DNA from: Cellulomonas sp. Root930
GTDB taxonomy: Bacteria; Actinomycetota; Actinomycetes; Actinomycetales; Cellulomonadaceae
Length of the DNA: 64,000 nucleotides
Assembly: GCA_001429255.1 (NCBI GenBank)
Contig: LMJI01000002.1
Location: 607,274 to 671,273, forward strand
Direction of reading: 5' to 3'
Under the pieces are notes generated by a model, which was not told where the DNA came from, did no database searches, and saw nothing but the letters and a program-made list of their open reading frames with translations. The translations under genes were made by a program, and so were the position numbers. Below, in pieces: positions 17,689 through 25,863 of this stretch. Position 1 is the first letter of the stretch. Each line of letters opens with the position of its first letter.

Positions 17689-17979
17689 ATGGGTCCGGTG
17701 CGCACGTGCGTGGGGTGCCGAGCCACCGGCCCGAGGTCAGCCCTGCTGAGGGTGGTCGTCAGTTCTGAGAGTGCAGGCCAGGATTCTGCTGTGCTTCTTC
17801 TGGACGTGGGCCGCCGGATGCCGGGCAGGGGGGCATGGCTGCACCCCGATCCTGGATGTCTCGAGAAGGCCGAACGCCGGCGTGCGTTCGGGCGCGCCCT
17901 GCGAGTTGCGGGGCAGCCCGACGTGAGCGCGGTCCACCGCCACCTCGAGGAGCACCAGGAGCAGGACGTCGTCGGGTAG
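17689..17979 (+). CDS. YlxR family RNA-binding protein (DUF448)
   Basis: Small basic protein (96 aa) of the YlxR/DUF448 family, found between nusA and infB in Gram-positive bacteria. The family signature RTCVGCRATGPRSALLRVV and GRGAWLHPDPGCLEKAERRRAFGRALR are both present. Family members bind RNA, and one has been reported to act on RNase P; no activity is shown by the sequence itself. ATG 17689 places RTCVGC near the N-terminus as usual. An upstream in-frame extension to 17569 overlaps nusA and looks non-coding. Confidence 0.88.
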   Translation: MGPVRTCVGCRATGPRSALLRVVVSSESAGQDSAVLLLDVGRRMPGRGAWLHPDPGCLEKAERRRAFGRALRVAGQPDVSAVHRHLEEHQEQDVVG

Positions 17980-18028
17980 TTCCCGGCGGCGAGGCCGATC
18001 GTCGATACGGAAAGCGGGTTGGAAGCCG

Positions 18029-18085
18029 ATGGCTGCCCGATGAGCACGCACCGATGAGTACCCAGCGATGAGTACCCAGCACTAA
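18029..18085 (+). promoter_or_regulatory. Chain of four overlapping mini-ORFs in the infB leader
   Basis: Four 4-5-codon reading frames follow each other: MAAR (ATG 18029, stop 18041-18043), MSTHR (ATG 18040, stop 18055-18057), MSTQR (ATG 18054, stop 18069-18071) and MSTQH (ATG 18068, TAA 18083-18085). Each start overlaps the previous stop as ATGA. Ribosomes could re-initiate down the chain toward infB at 18128. Only a weak GGAAG precedes the first ATG. Expression is unproven. Confidence 0.35.
18038..18079 (+). repeat. 14-bp tandem repeat, three copies, upstream of infB
   Basis: The unit CGATGAGTACCCAG occurs exactly at 18052-18065 and 18066-18079. A degenerate copy (11 of 14 matches, CGATGAGCACGCAC) lies at 18038-18051. 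Because 14 is not a multiple of three, each copy shifts frame and creates the ATGA overlaps of the mini-ORF chain. It is too short and too few in copies for a CRISPR array. Confidence 0.8.
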
Positions 18086-18089
18086 CGAC

Positions 18090-18123
18090 GGTCCGACCCT
18101 GTCCGGGCGGACCGAGACAGGAG
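18090..18123 (+). promoter_or_regulatory. Alternative RNA pairings over the infB ribosome binding site
   Basis: GGTCCG (18090-18095) can pair with CGGACC (18108-18113), and CCTGTC (18098-18103) can pair with GACAGG (18116-18121). The two helices interleave, so they form either as alternatives or as a pseudoknot. The second covers most of the Shine-Dalgarno sequence AGGAG at 18119-18123. This could be a translational switch. Confidence 0.35.
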
Positions 18124-18127
18124 AGAT

Positions 18128-20995
18128 GTGGCCAAGGTCCGCGTCTACGAGCTCGCCAAAGAGCTCGGGGTCGACAGCAAGACCATCATGACCAAGCTGA
18201 ACGAGTTCGGTGAATTCGTCCGCTCGGCATCCTCGACCATCGAACCGCCGGTCGTCCGCAAGCTGCGGGACACCTACCCGGTCGGTGGCGGAGGTTCCGC
18301 CCCCGCAGCAGCACCCGCCCCGAAGGCCCCGGCACGCCCGGCGCCCGCCCCGGCCGCCGCTGCGCCCACAGCACCCGCACCCGCTGCACCGGTCGAGGCC
18401 CCGCGCCCCGCCGCAGCGGCCCCCGCCGCCCCCCCGGCGGCACCCGCTCCGGCTCCGGCGACCCCGGCACCGGCTGCCCCTGCTCCCGCGCGTCCGGCTC
18501 CGGCCGCTGCGCAGGCTCCCGCCGCGTCGGCTCCGGCCAGCCCGGCAGGGCGTCCCGGACCGCGGCAGGCCCCGCCTGCCGCACGCCCGGGCAACAACCC
18601 CTTCGCGCCGTCCCAGGGCATGCCCCGTCAGGGCGAGCGCCCCGGTGGTGGCGGCCCGCGTCCGCCGCGTCCGGGCAACAACCCGTTCGCGCCCTCGCAG
18701 GGCATGCCGCGTCCGGGCGACCGTGACCGGCGTCCCGCCGCCGAGGGTGCTCCGGCCGCCTCGGCCGGCGAGCGTCCGGGCGGTCCCCGTCCCGGCGGTC
18801 CCCGTCCGGGCGGTCCGCGCCCCAACCCCGGCATGATGCCGGGCCGCACGTCGAGCGGCGTCGGTCGTCCCGGCGAGCGTCCGGCCGGCCCCGGTGGCCG
18901 TGGCGGACCCGGCGGTGCCGGTGGCGGTGCCCGCGGTGGTTACGCGGGTCGTCCCGGCGGCGGTGGCGGTGCGCCCGGTGGCGCTCCCGGTGGCGGCGGC
19001 GGTTTCGCCGGTCGTCCCGGTGGCGGCGGCGGTCGTCCCGGCGGTGCCGGTCGCGGCAGCACGCAGGGTGCCTTCGGTCGTGCGGGCGGTCGTCCCGTCC
19101 GTGGCCGCAAGTCGAAGCGTGCGAAGCGTCAAGAGTTCGAGCAGATGCAGGCCCCCTCGCTGGGTGGCGTGCAGGTTCCTCGCGGCAACGGCAAGACCGT
19201 CGTCCGCCTGCGCCACGGCTCGTCGCTGAACGACTTCGCCGACAAGATCGACGCCAACCCGGCCGCGCTGGTCACCGTGCTGTTCCACCTCGGTGAGATG
19301 GCCACGGCGACGCAGTCGCTGGACGAGGACACGTTCGGCACGCTGGCCGAGGAGCTCGGCTACATCATCGAGATGGTGTCGGCCGAGGAGGAGGACCGCG
19401 AGCTGCTCGGGGCCTTCGACATCGACCTGGACGCCGAGCTCGAGGCCGAGGGCGACGACGACCTGACGGCGCGTCCGCCGGTCGTCACCGTCATGGGTCA
19501 CGTCGACCACGGAAAGACCAAGCTCCTCGACGCCATCCGTCAGACGGACGTCGTCGCGGGCGAGGCCGGCGGGATCACCCAGCACATCGGTGCCTACCAG
19601 GTGCACACCACCCACGAGGGCATCGACCGTGCGGTCACGTTCATCGACACCCCGGGCCACGAGGCGTTCACCGCCATGCGTGCCCGTGGTGCGCAGGTGA
19701 CCGACATCGCGATCCTCGTGGTCGCAGCCGACGACGGCGTGATGCCGCAGACCATCGAGGCGCTCAACCACGCCCAGGCGGCCGGCGTCCCGATCGTGGT
19801 CGCGGTCAACAAGGTGGACAAGGAGGGGGCCAACCCCGACAAGATCCGCCAGCAGCTCACCGAGTACAACCTGGTGGCCGAGGAGTACGGCGGCGACACG
19901 ATGTTCGTCGACGTCTCCGCGAAGCAGAACGTCGGCATCGACCAGCTGCTCGAGGCGGTCCTCCTCACGGCGGACGCGGCCCTCGACCTGCGGGCCAACG
20001 CCGACAAGGACGCTCGTGGCGTCGCCATCGAGGCGAACCTCGACAAGGGCCGCGGTGCCGTCGCGACGGTGCTCGTGCAGTCCGGAACGCTGAACGTCGG
20101 CGACTCGATCGTCGCCGGTACGGCGTACGGCCGTGTCCGCGCGATGTTCGACGAGCACGGTGAGCCGGTCCTCGTGGCCGGTCCGTCGCGCCCCGTCCAG
20201 GTGCTCGGCCTGACCTCGGTGCCCCGCGCCGGCGACACGTTCATCGTGGCTCCGGACGACCGCACCGCACGTCAGATCGGCGAGAAGCGCGAGGCGGCCG
20301 AGCGTGCCGCCCTCCTGGCCAAGCGTCGCAAGCGCATCAGCCTCGAGGACTTCACGCAGGCGCTCCAGCAGGGCAAGGTCGAGACCCTCAACCTGGTCCT
20401 CAAGGGCGATGTCTCCGGTGCCGTCGAGGCGCTCGAGGACGCCCTGCTCAAGATCGACGTGGGCGAGGAGGTCGAGCTGCGCGTCATCCACCGTGGGGTG
20501 GGTGCCATCACGCAGAACGACGTCAACCTGGCCACCGTCGACTCGGCGATCATCATCGGCTTCAACGTCAAGTACGCGGAGCGCGTCGAGGAGCTGGCGG
20601 ACCGCGAGGGCGTCGACGTGCGCTTCTACTCGGTCATCTACCAGGCGATCGACGACGTCGAGGCGGCCCTCAAGGGCATGCTCAAGCCGGAGTACGAGGA
20701 GGTGCAGCTCGGTTCCGCCGAGGTGCGCGAGGTCTTCCGGTCGTCGAAGTTCGGCAACATCGCCGGCTCCATCGTCCGGTCGGGCCTCATCCGACGGAAC
20801 ACGAAGGCGCGCGTCACACGTGGCGGCAAGGTCGTCGGCGACAACCTGACGATCGAGTCGCTCAAGCGGTTCAAGGACGACGCCACGGAGGTCCGCGAGG
20901 GCTTCGAGTGCGGTATCGGCCTCGGTTCGTTCAACGACGTCGAGATCGGCGACACCATCGAGACCTGGGAGATGCGCGAGAAGCCTCGCGCCTGA
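18128..20995 (+). CDS. infB: Translation initiation factor IF-2
   Basis: GTPase (955 aa) that brings initiator fMet-tRNA to the 30S subunit. GTG 18128 gives the typical start AKVRVYELAKELGVDSKT (IF2-N domain), with AGGAG five bases upstream. About residues 52-330 are a very Ala/Pro-rich then Gly/Arg/Pro-rich linker containing a duplicated PGNNPFAPSQGMPR (residues 154-167 and 182-195). The G domain has G1 GHVDHGKT at 457-464, DTPGHEAF and NKVDKEG. Domains II-IV follow, ending near ETWEMREKPRA. It is longer than most IF-2 proteins because of the linker, which is usual for Actinobacteria. Confidence 0.97.
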   Translation: MAKVRVYELAKELGVDSKTIMTKLNEFGEFVRSASSTIEPPVVRKLRDTYPVGGGGSAPAAAPAPKAPARPAPAPAAAAPTAPAPAAPVEAPRPAAAAPAAPPAAPAPAPATPAPAAPAPARPAPAAAQAPAASAPASPAGRPGPRQAPPAARPGNNPFAPSQGMPRQGERPGGGGPRPPRPGNNPFAPSQGMPRPGDRDRRPAAEGAPAASAGERPGGPRPGGPRPGGPRPNPGMMPGRTSSGVGRPGERPAGPGGRGGPGGAGGGARGGYAGRPGGGGGAPGGAPGGGGGFAGRPGGGGGRPGGAGRGSTQGAFGRAGGRPVRGRKSKRAKRQEFEQMQAPSLGGVQVPRGNGKTVVRLRHGSSLNDFADKIDANPAALVTVLFHLGEMATATQSLDEDTFGTLAEELGYIIEMVSAEEEDRELLGAFDIDLDAELEAEGDDDLTARPPVVTVMGHVDHGKTKLLDAIRQTDVVAGEAGGITQHIGAYQVHTTHEGIDRAVTFIDTPGHEAFTAMRARGAQVTDIAILVVAADDGVMPQTIEALNHAQAAGVPIVVAVNKVDKEGANPDKIRQQLTEYNLVAEEYGGDTMFVDVSAKQNVGIDQLLEAVLLTADAALDLRANADKDARGVAIEANLDKGRGAVATVLVQSGTLNVGDSIVAGTAYGRVRAMFDEHGEPVLVAGPSRPVQVLGLTSVPRAGDTFIVAPDDRTARQIGEKREAAERAALLAKRRKRISLEDFTQALQQGKVETLNLVLKGDVSGAVEALEDALLKIDVGEEVELRVIHRGVGAITQNDVNLATVDSAIIIGFNVKYAERVEELADREGVDVRFYSVIYQAIDDVEAALKGMLKPEYEEVQLGSAEVREVFRSSKFGNIAGSIVRSGLIRRNTKARVTRGGKVVGDNLTIESLKRFKDDATEVREGFECGIGLGSFNDVEIGDTIETWEMREKPRA

Positions 20996-21010
20996 CCCAG
21001 TGATCAACGC

Positions 21011-21050
21011 CCGCAGGGCGGGCGAGGAATCCTCCTCGCCCGCCCTGCGG
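21011..21050 (+). terminator. Strong hairpin between infB and rbfA
   Basis: A perfect 18-bp stem (left arm 21011-21028, right arm 21033-21050) with a 4-base ATCC loop starts 15 bases after the infB stop and is followed by TCTCTC. It looks like an intrinsic terminator or processing site that would reduce read-through into rbfA. Confidence 0.75.
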
Positions 21051-21076
21051 TCTCTCACCCCGAAAGGAACGGCCCG

Positions 21077-21514
21077 ATGGCGGACACCGCCCGCGCCCGC
21101 AAGCTCTCCGAGCGCATCCAGCAGGTCGTCGCGCAGATGCTCGACACCCGGATCAAGGACCCTCGGCTGGGCTTCGTCACGGTCACCGACGTGCGCGTCA
21201 CCGGTGACCTGCAGCACGCCGACGTCTTCTACACGGTGCTGGGCGACGACGCCGCGCGCACCGACACCGCCGCCGCGCTGGAGAGCGCGAAGGGCATCAT
21301 CCGGTCCGAGGTGGGCAAGCAGACCGGCATCCGGCTGACGCCGTCGCTCGACTTCCACCTCGACGCGCTGCCGGACACGTCCGCGCAGCTCGACGCGGCG
21401 CTGCTCGAGGCCGCTCGACGCGACCGCGAGGTCGCCGCGCTGGCCGCGCAGGCGAGCTTCGCCGGGGACGCGGACCCGTACAAGAAGGCGGACGACGACG
21501 AGTCGGACGACTGA
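21077..21514 (+). CDS. rbfA: 30S ribosome-binding factor A
   Basis: Cold-shock and 16S-maturation factor (145 aa) of KH-like fold. Recognisable blocks are RARKLSERIQQVVAQMLDTRIKDPRLGFVTVTDV (family N-terminus), the TPSLDFHLD segment and a C-terminal acidic tail (DADPYKKADDDESDD). ATG 21077 has an AAAGGAA ribosome binding site. It is last in the rimP-nusA-infB group and is bracketed by two perfect hairpins (21011-21050 and 21524-21561), so its transcript may be partly separated from infB. Confidence 0.94.
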   Translation: MADTARARKLSERIQQVVAQMLDTRIKDPRLGFVTVTDVRVTGDLQHADVFYTVLGDDAARTDTAAALESAKGIIRSEVGKQTGIRLTPSLDFHLDALPDTSAQLDAALLEAARRDREVAALAAQASFAGDADPYKKADDDESDD

Positions 21515-21523
21515 CGCACGCAT

Positions 21524-21561
21524 GACGGCGCCCCCGAGGAGATCTCCTCGGGGGCGCCGTC
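21524..21561. terminator. Perfect 38-bp palindrome, bidirectional terminator
   Basis: Uninterrupted dyad symmetry from 21524 to 21561, centred on AGATCT, lies between the convergent rbfA and MFS genes. It would form a very stable hairpin (about 17 bp) in RNA from either strand. No long T-run follows, which is common for actinobacterial terminators. Confidence 0.8.
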
Positions 21562-21567
21562 GTGTCG

Positions 21568-23004
21568 TCAGGCGGTGACCCGCCCGGTCTCCCGCGGCAT
21601 CCACAGGAGCACCATGAGCGCGCCCAGGGCCGTGACCGCGGCCGCGACCAGGGCCGCCGGCTGCAGTCCCGCCACGTAGCCGTCCGGAGTGAGGGTCCCG
21701 TCGGCCGCGGTGAACACCGCCACCAGTGCCGCGACGCCCAGCGCCCCGCCGATCTCCCGGATCGTGGCGTTCACCGAGCTCGCGGTGCCGTGGTCGTCCG
21801 GCGCCATGTCGAAGAGGACGGCCGTGGCGCTCGGCGCGAAGGTCAGTCCCATGCCGATCCCGGCCAGGGCGAGCCCGGGCACCAGGTCGGCGTAGACGAG
21901 CCCGTCGGTGCCGACGATCAGACCCTGCCAGGCCAGTCCGGCTGCCTGGAGGGCGAGGCCCGCGGTGAGCAGCGGACGCACCCCGATCCGGGGAGCCAGC
22001 ATGCCGGCGATCGGCGCGAAGATCATGGGCGCTGCCGTCCACGGCAGCGTCCGGATGCCCGCCTCCAGCGGCGTGAAGCCCATCCCGATCTGCAGGTACT
22101 GCGCGAGGAGGAAGACCAGCCCGAACACCCCGAACGAGAAGGCCAGAGCGCTGCCGTTGGCCACGGCGAAGGACCGGACGCGGAACAGGCGCAGCGGCAC
22201 GAGCGGGTGATCCGTGCGGGACTCGCGCACCAGGAACGCGCCGAGGAGCAGGACGCCGAGGGCCAGCCCGCCGACCACGCGGGTGGATCCCCAGCCGTCG
22301 TCGTTGCCGCGCACGATCGACCAGACCAGCGCGAGGATGCCGGAACCGGCGAGGGCGAGGCCGACCAGGTCGAGCGGCTGGCGCCGGCCGCGCGACTCGG
22401 GCAGGGCCCAGAGCACGAGCGGGATGGCCACCACGGCGACCGGGACGTTGATCCAGAAGATCGCCTCCCACGAGATGCCGTCCACGACCGCGCCGCCGAT
22501 CACCGGGCCGAGCGCGACACCGAGGCCGGACGTGGCGCCCCAGATCCCGATCGCCATGGCGCGGCGGGAGGCGGGCACGGCGGCGGCGAGCAGGGTGAGG
22601 GACAGCGGCATGATCGCCGCCGCGCCGGCGCCCTGCACCGCCCGGGCGGCGATGAGCATCTCGGCGCTCGTGGACAGGGCGGACGCGATCGAGGCGAGGG
22701 CGAACACCACGATCCCGGCGACGAACACGCGGCGACGGCCCCACCGGTCGCCGAGCGTGGACGCCGCGATCATCAGGGTCGCGAAGCTGAGCGTGTAGGC
22801 GTTCACCATCCACTGCAGCTGCTCGAGCGAGGCCGAGAGCTCGGTGCGCAGGACGGGGAGCGCGGTCGTCATGACCAGGTTGTCGAGCGTGGCCATGAAC
22901 ATCGGGACGGAGGCCGCGATCAGGGCGATCGCGGTGCCCCGGCGGCGCCCGGAGGAGGGCGGCGCGACGGGTACCTGTGGGGGTGCCGGCATCGTGACGG
23001 TCAC
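21568..23004 (-). CDS. MFS multidrug exporter, EmrB/QacA (DHA2) family
   Basis: Proton-driven drug exporter (478 aa) with about 14 predicted membrane helices. Family motifs are LDNLVMTTALPVLRTEL in helix 1 (motif D1), GDRWGRRRVFVAG (motif A) and GATSGLGVALGPVIGGAVVDG (motif C, antiporter signature). GTG 23004 is chosen because GGAG lies five bases upstream; ATG 22992 is four codons later. It is divergent from a TetR regulator across a 73-base gap with an inverted repeat, the usual arrangement for a drug-induced pump. The substrate is unknown. Confidence 0.88.
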   Translation of the reverse strand: MTVTMPAPPQVPVAPPSSGRRRGTAIALIAASVPMFMATLDNLVMTTALPVLRTELSASLEQLQWMVNAYTLSFATLMIAASTLGDRWGRRRVFVAGIVVFALASIASALSTSAEMLIAARAVQGAGAAAIMPLSLTLLAAAVPASRRAMAIGIWGATSGLGVALGPVIGGAVVDGISWEAIFWINVPVAVVAIPLVLWALPESRGRRQPLDLVGLALAGSGILALVWSIVRGNDDGWGSTRVVGGLALGVLLLGAFLVRESRTDHPLVPLRLFRVRSFAVANGSALAFSFGVFGLVFLLAQYLQIGMGFTPLEAGIRTLPWTAAPMIFAPIAGMLAPRIGVRPLLTAGLALQAAGLAWQGLIVGTDGLVYADLVPGLALAGIGMGLTFAPSATAVLFDMAPDDHGTASSVNATIREIGGALGVAALVAVFTAADGTLTPDGYVAGLQPAALVAAAVTALGALMVLLWMPRETGRVTA

Positions 23005-23012
23005 GGGAGCTC

Positions 23013-23041
23013 CTTGTTGGCATTGATTGATTACTAACAAG
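23013..23041. promoter_or_regulatory. Inverted repeat between MFS and TetR genes, probable operator
   Basis: CTTGTTGG (from 23013) and CTAACAAG (ending 23041) are inverted with 7 of 8 matches around an AT-rich centre, ATTGATTGATTA. It sits directly upstream of the MFS ribosome binding site in an otherwise GC-rich region. It is the natural binding site for the adjacent TetR protein. Confidence 0.55.
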
Positions 23042-23077
23042 AGGAGACCGTAGGCATCGGCTGATAACATGTCAACC

Positions 23078-23671
23078 ATGTCTCTCGACCAGATCGCGGA
23101 GCTGGCAGCGAAGAAGCCGACCCAGCGCATGTCCGGTGCCCAGCGACGCGAGGAGATCCTCGTCGCCGCGCGCACGGTGTTCGCCGAGCGCGGCTACGCC
23201 GCGAGCACCGACGAGGTGGCGCGCGCGGCAGGCGTGTCGCAGCCCTACGTCGTGCGGCTGTTCGGCACCAAGCGCGAGCTGTTCCTCGAGGCCTACAAGG
23301 TCGCCAGCGCGCAGATCGTCGAGGCCCTGACAGCCGTCCCCGCGGGGCCCGACGCCGCCATGCGGATGGGCGACGCCTACATCGGCCTGCTCGCGGACCG
23401 CGACCTGCTGCGGATGGTCATGCACGGCTTCATCGCCGGTGCGGACGAGGAGGTCGGGCGCGTGGCGCGCCACACGCTCGGGGAGGCGTTCCGGCTGTTC
23501 CAGGAGCGTTCGGGCGAGGACGAGCAGGCTGCCCGCCTCTTCGTCGCGCAGGGCATGCTCATCAACGTGCTGCTCGCCGTCGACGCACCGGCCCACGCCG
23601 GCGAGGACGCCGGGCTGGACGCCCTGGTGCGGTGCGTGCAGGACGACATCGCCGACCGGCGCACCGCGTGA
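23078..23671 (+). CDS. TetR family repressor
   Basis: Transcription factor (197 aa), likely repressor of the divergent MFS exporter and of itself. N-terminal HTH: RREEILVAARTVFAERGYAASTDEVARAAGVSQPYVVRLFGTKRELF. The C-terminal helical domain for ligand binding and dimerisation is variable, so the inducer cannot be predicted. ATG 23078 is preferred because TAACAT (23065-23070) lies seven bases upstream; ATG 23069 gives three extra residues. The stop overlaps the truB start (GTGA), so the regulator may be cotranscribed with truB. Confidence 0.88.
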   Translation: MSLDQIAELAAKKPTQRMSGAQRREEILVAARTVFAERGYAASTDEVARAAGVSQPYVVRLFGTKRELFLEAYKVASAQIVEALTAVPAGPDAAMRMGDAYIGLLADRDLLRMVMHGFIAGADEEVGRVARHTLGEAFRLFQERSGEDEQAARLFVAQGMLINVLLAVDAPAHAGEDAGLDALVRCVQDDIADRRTA

Positions 23672-24621
23672 CGCGCGGCACGGCCGACCGGCAGCCACGC
23701 GAGAGACGGCCCACCGCCGCGGACGGCGTCGTCGTCGTCGACAAGCCCGCCGACTGGACCAGCCACGACGTCGTCGCCCGCATGCGCCGCCTGGCGAGCA
23801 CCCGCAAGGTCGGCCACGCCGGGACCCTGGACCCCATGGCGACGGGCGTGCTGGTCATCGGCATCGGTCGGGCGACCCGGCTGCTCACGTACATCGTGGG
23901 CGCGGACAAGGAGTACACGGCGACCGTCCGGCTCGGGGTGTCGACCACGACGGACGACGCCGAGGGGGAGACGCTCGCGGTCGTCGACGCCTCCCACCTC
24001 ACCGCCGCAGACGTCGAGACGGCCGTCGCCGGGCTGACGGGGACGATCCAGCAGGTGCCCAGCGCGGTCTCCGCGATCAAGGTCGACGGCCAGCGGGCCT
24101 ACGCCCGGGTCCGCGCGGGCGAGGACGTCGAGCTCGCCGCGCGCCCGGTGACCGTGAGCCGGTTCGACGTGCACGAGGTGCGGCCGGCACGGACGGACGA
24201 CGGCTCCCCGGTGCTCGACGTCGACGTCACGGTGGTGGTCTCGTCCGGCACCTACGTCCGCGCGCTCGCCCGCGACCTCGGCGCGACGCTCGGGGTCGGC
24301 GGGCACCTCACGGCACTGCGCCGGACCCGTGTCGGCGGCTACGGCCTCGACGTGGCCCGGTCGCTGGACGACCTCGGCGCACTGCCGATGGATGTGCCGA
24401 TCGACGTCGTCTCCCTGGCGGACTCCGCGCGGGCCACGTTCCCGGTCCGCGAGCTGACGGCCGACGAGGCGAGAGCCCTGTCCTACGGCCAGTCGATCGA
24501 CCTCGCCGAGCCTCAGCCCGCGGAGACGGTGGCGGGCATCGCGCCGGGCGGGGAGCTGGTCGCCCTGCTCGAGGAGCGCGGCGGCAAGGTGCGTCCGGCG
24601 CTGGTGTTCGCACCCGCCTGA
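23668..24621 (+). CDS. truB: tRNA pseudouridine-55 synthase TruB
   Basis: Converts U55 of tRNA to pseudouridine (317 aa). The catalytic block is RKVGHAGTLDPMATGVLVIGIGRATRLL, with the nucleophilic Asp in GTLDP. GVVVVDKPADWTSHDVV is the family N-terminus, and a C-terminal PUA-like domain follows. GTG 23668 overlaps the TetR stop. The first ~20 residues are Arg-rich and may be longer than needed. ribF follows after 91 bases, the common truB-ribF-rpsO order. Confidence 0.94.
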   Translation: MTRGTADRQPRERRPTAADGVVVVDKPADWTSHDVVARMRRLASTRKVGHAGTLDPMATGVLVIGIGRATRLLTYIVGADKEYTATVRLGVSTTTDDAEGETLAVVDASHLTAADVETAVAGLTGTIQQVPSAVSAIKVDGQRAYARVRAGEDVELAARPVTVSRFDVHEVRPARTDDGSPVLDVDVTVVVSSGTYVRALARDLGATLGVGGHLTALRRTRVGGYGLDVARSLDDLGALPMDVPIDVVSLADSARATFPVRELTADEARALSYGQSIDLAEPQPAETVAGIAPGGELVALLEERGGKVRPALVFAPA

Positions 24622-24712
24622 CCGCACGGTGGCGGGCACGGGGTGGCGGGGATGGCAGGCTTGTCCGTCGGGCCCCGGTCTCGGGACGGGGGACGGACGA
24701 CGAGGAGCAGGT

Positions 24713-25771
24713 GTGCAGGTCTGGAGGGAGCTGTCCGAGGTGCCCGCGGACTTCGGTCCGTCGGTGGTCACGATCGGCAACTTCGACGGTGTCCACCGGG
24801 GGCACGTGAGCGTGCTGCGCCGGATGTGCGCCGACGCGCGCACCGCGGGGGCCCAGGCCGTCGCGGTGACGTTCAGTCCGCACCCGCAGCAGGTGCACCG
24901 GCCCGACACCGCGCCGCCGCTGCTCACCGGTGACGCGGACCGCCTCGAGCTGCTGGAGCAGACCGGGCTCGACGCGGTCCTCCTGCTCGAGTACACGCTC
25001 GAGTTCGCCCGGCAGACGCCCGAGGAGTTCGTGCGGCGCTACCTCGTGGAGATCCTGCACGCGCAGACGGTGGTCGTCGGGCGGGACGTGCGCTTCGGCC
25101 GGGACAACTCCGGCGACCTGTCGACGATGGTCGAGCTCGGGCGCCAGCACGGGTTCGACGTCGAGGTGATCGAGGACGTGACGCCCGCCGAGTCGGCGGA
25201 CCCGGGCAGCCCCGAGGACCGGGCGGCGGACCCGCTGCGGCGTCGCTGGTCGTCGACCTGGGTGCGTGAGCTGCTCGACGCGGGCGACGTGGTCCAGGCC
25301 GCTCGCGTGCTGGGCCGGCCGCACCGCGTGCGCGGGGTCGTCGTGCACGGCGACGCGCGCGGCCGAGACCTGGGCTTCCCGACCGCGAACCTGAGCCAGG
25401 ACGCCGAGGGCATGGTGCCCGCCGACGGCGTCTACGCGGGCTGGCTGCGCCGCGTGCTCGGCGCGGACGGCGCTGTCGTGGACGCCGCGGACCCGGATCG
25501 CGTGCTCCCGGCAGCCGTGTCCATCGGCACCAACCCCACGTTCGACGGCGTCCAGCGCCGCGTCGAGGCGTACGTGCTCGACCGCACCGACCTCGACCTC
25601 TACGACGAGGTCGTCGTGCTCGAGCTGGTCGAGCGGCTCCGGCCGACGCTGCGGTTCGACTCGATCGACGAGCTGCTCGTGCAGATGGCGGACGACGTCA
25701 CCCGGGTGCGCGCGATCCTCGACGGGGCCGGCGTCACGCCGCCCGATGCGGGGAGCGCGCCCGCAGCCTGA
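24713..25771 (+). CDS. ribF: Bifunctional riboflavin kinase/FAD synthetase
   Basis: Makes FMN from riboflavin and FAD from FMN (352 aa). The N-terminal nucleotidyltransferase has VVTIGNFDGVHRGHVSVLRRM (HxGH-type nucleotide-binding site) and VVGRDVRFGRDNSGDL. The C-terminal flavokinase domain has GRDLGFPTANLS and AVSIGTNPTFDGVQRRVEAYVLD. GTG 24713 is preceded by GAGGAG at five bases. An extension to 24629 lacks a ribosome binding site. rpsO is next. Confidence 0.95.
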   Translation: MQVWRELSEVPADFGPSVVTIGNFDGVHRGHVSVLRRMCADARTAGAQAVAVTFSPHPQQVHRPDTAPPLLTGDADRLELLEQTGLDAVLLLEYTLEFARQTPEEFVRRYLVEILHAQTVVVGRDVRFGRDNSGDLSTMVELGRQHGFDVEVIEDVTPAESADPGSPEDRAADPLRRRWSSTWVRELLDAGDVVQAARVLGRPHRVRGVVVHGDARGRDLGFPTANLSQDAEGMVPADGVYAGWLRRVLGADGAVVDAADPDRVLPAAVSIGTNPTFDGVQRRVEAYVLDRTDLDLYDEVVVLELVERLRPTLRFDSIDELLVQMADDVTRVRAILDGAGVTPPDAGSAPAA

Positions 25772-25777
25772 TAGTCT
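25772..25777 (+). promoter_or_regulatory. Candidate -10 box for rpsO
   Basis: TAGTCT immediately follows the ribF stop codon and would start a transcript with an ~80-base leader before the rpsO GTG. No good -35 element is seen within ribF. Confidence 0.3.
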
Positions 25778-25863
25778 GTGTGCGCCGTACGAACGGCCGC
25801 GGAACGAGAGAGCCCGGGTGGACATGCCCCGGCGCACCGCGCAACGAGACAACCTGGAGAACC

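Noticed and set aside
18038..18079. CRISPR-like array
   Set aside because: Three directly abutting 14-bp units without spacers are a short tandem repeat, not a CRISPR array, and no cas genes are present.
17759..23023. 1754-codon open frame on the minus strand across infB
   Set aside because: It lies antisense to ylxR, infB and rbfA. In GC-rich DNA the antisense frame of a biased gene lacks stops. Its translation is low-complexity Arg/Ala/Thr/Gly with no recognisable domain.
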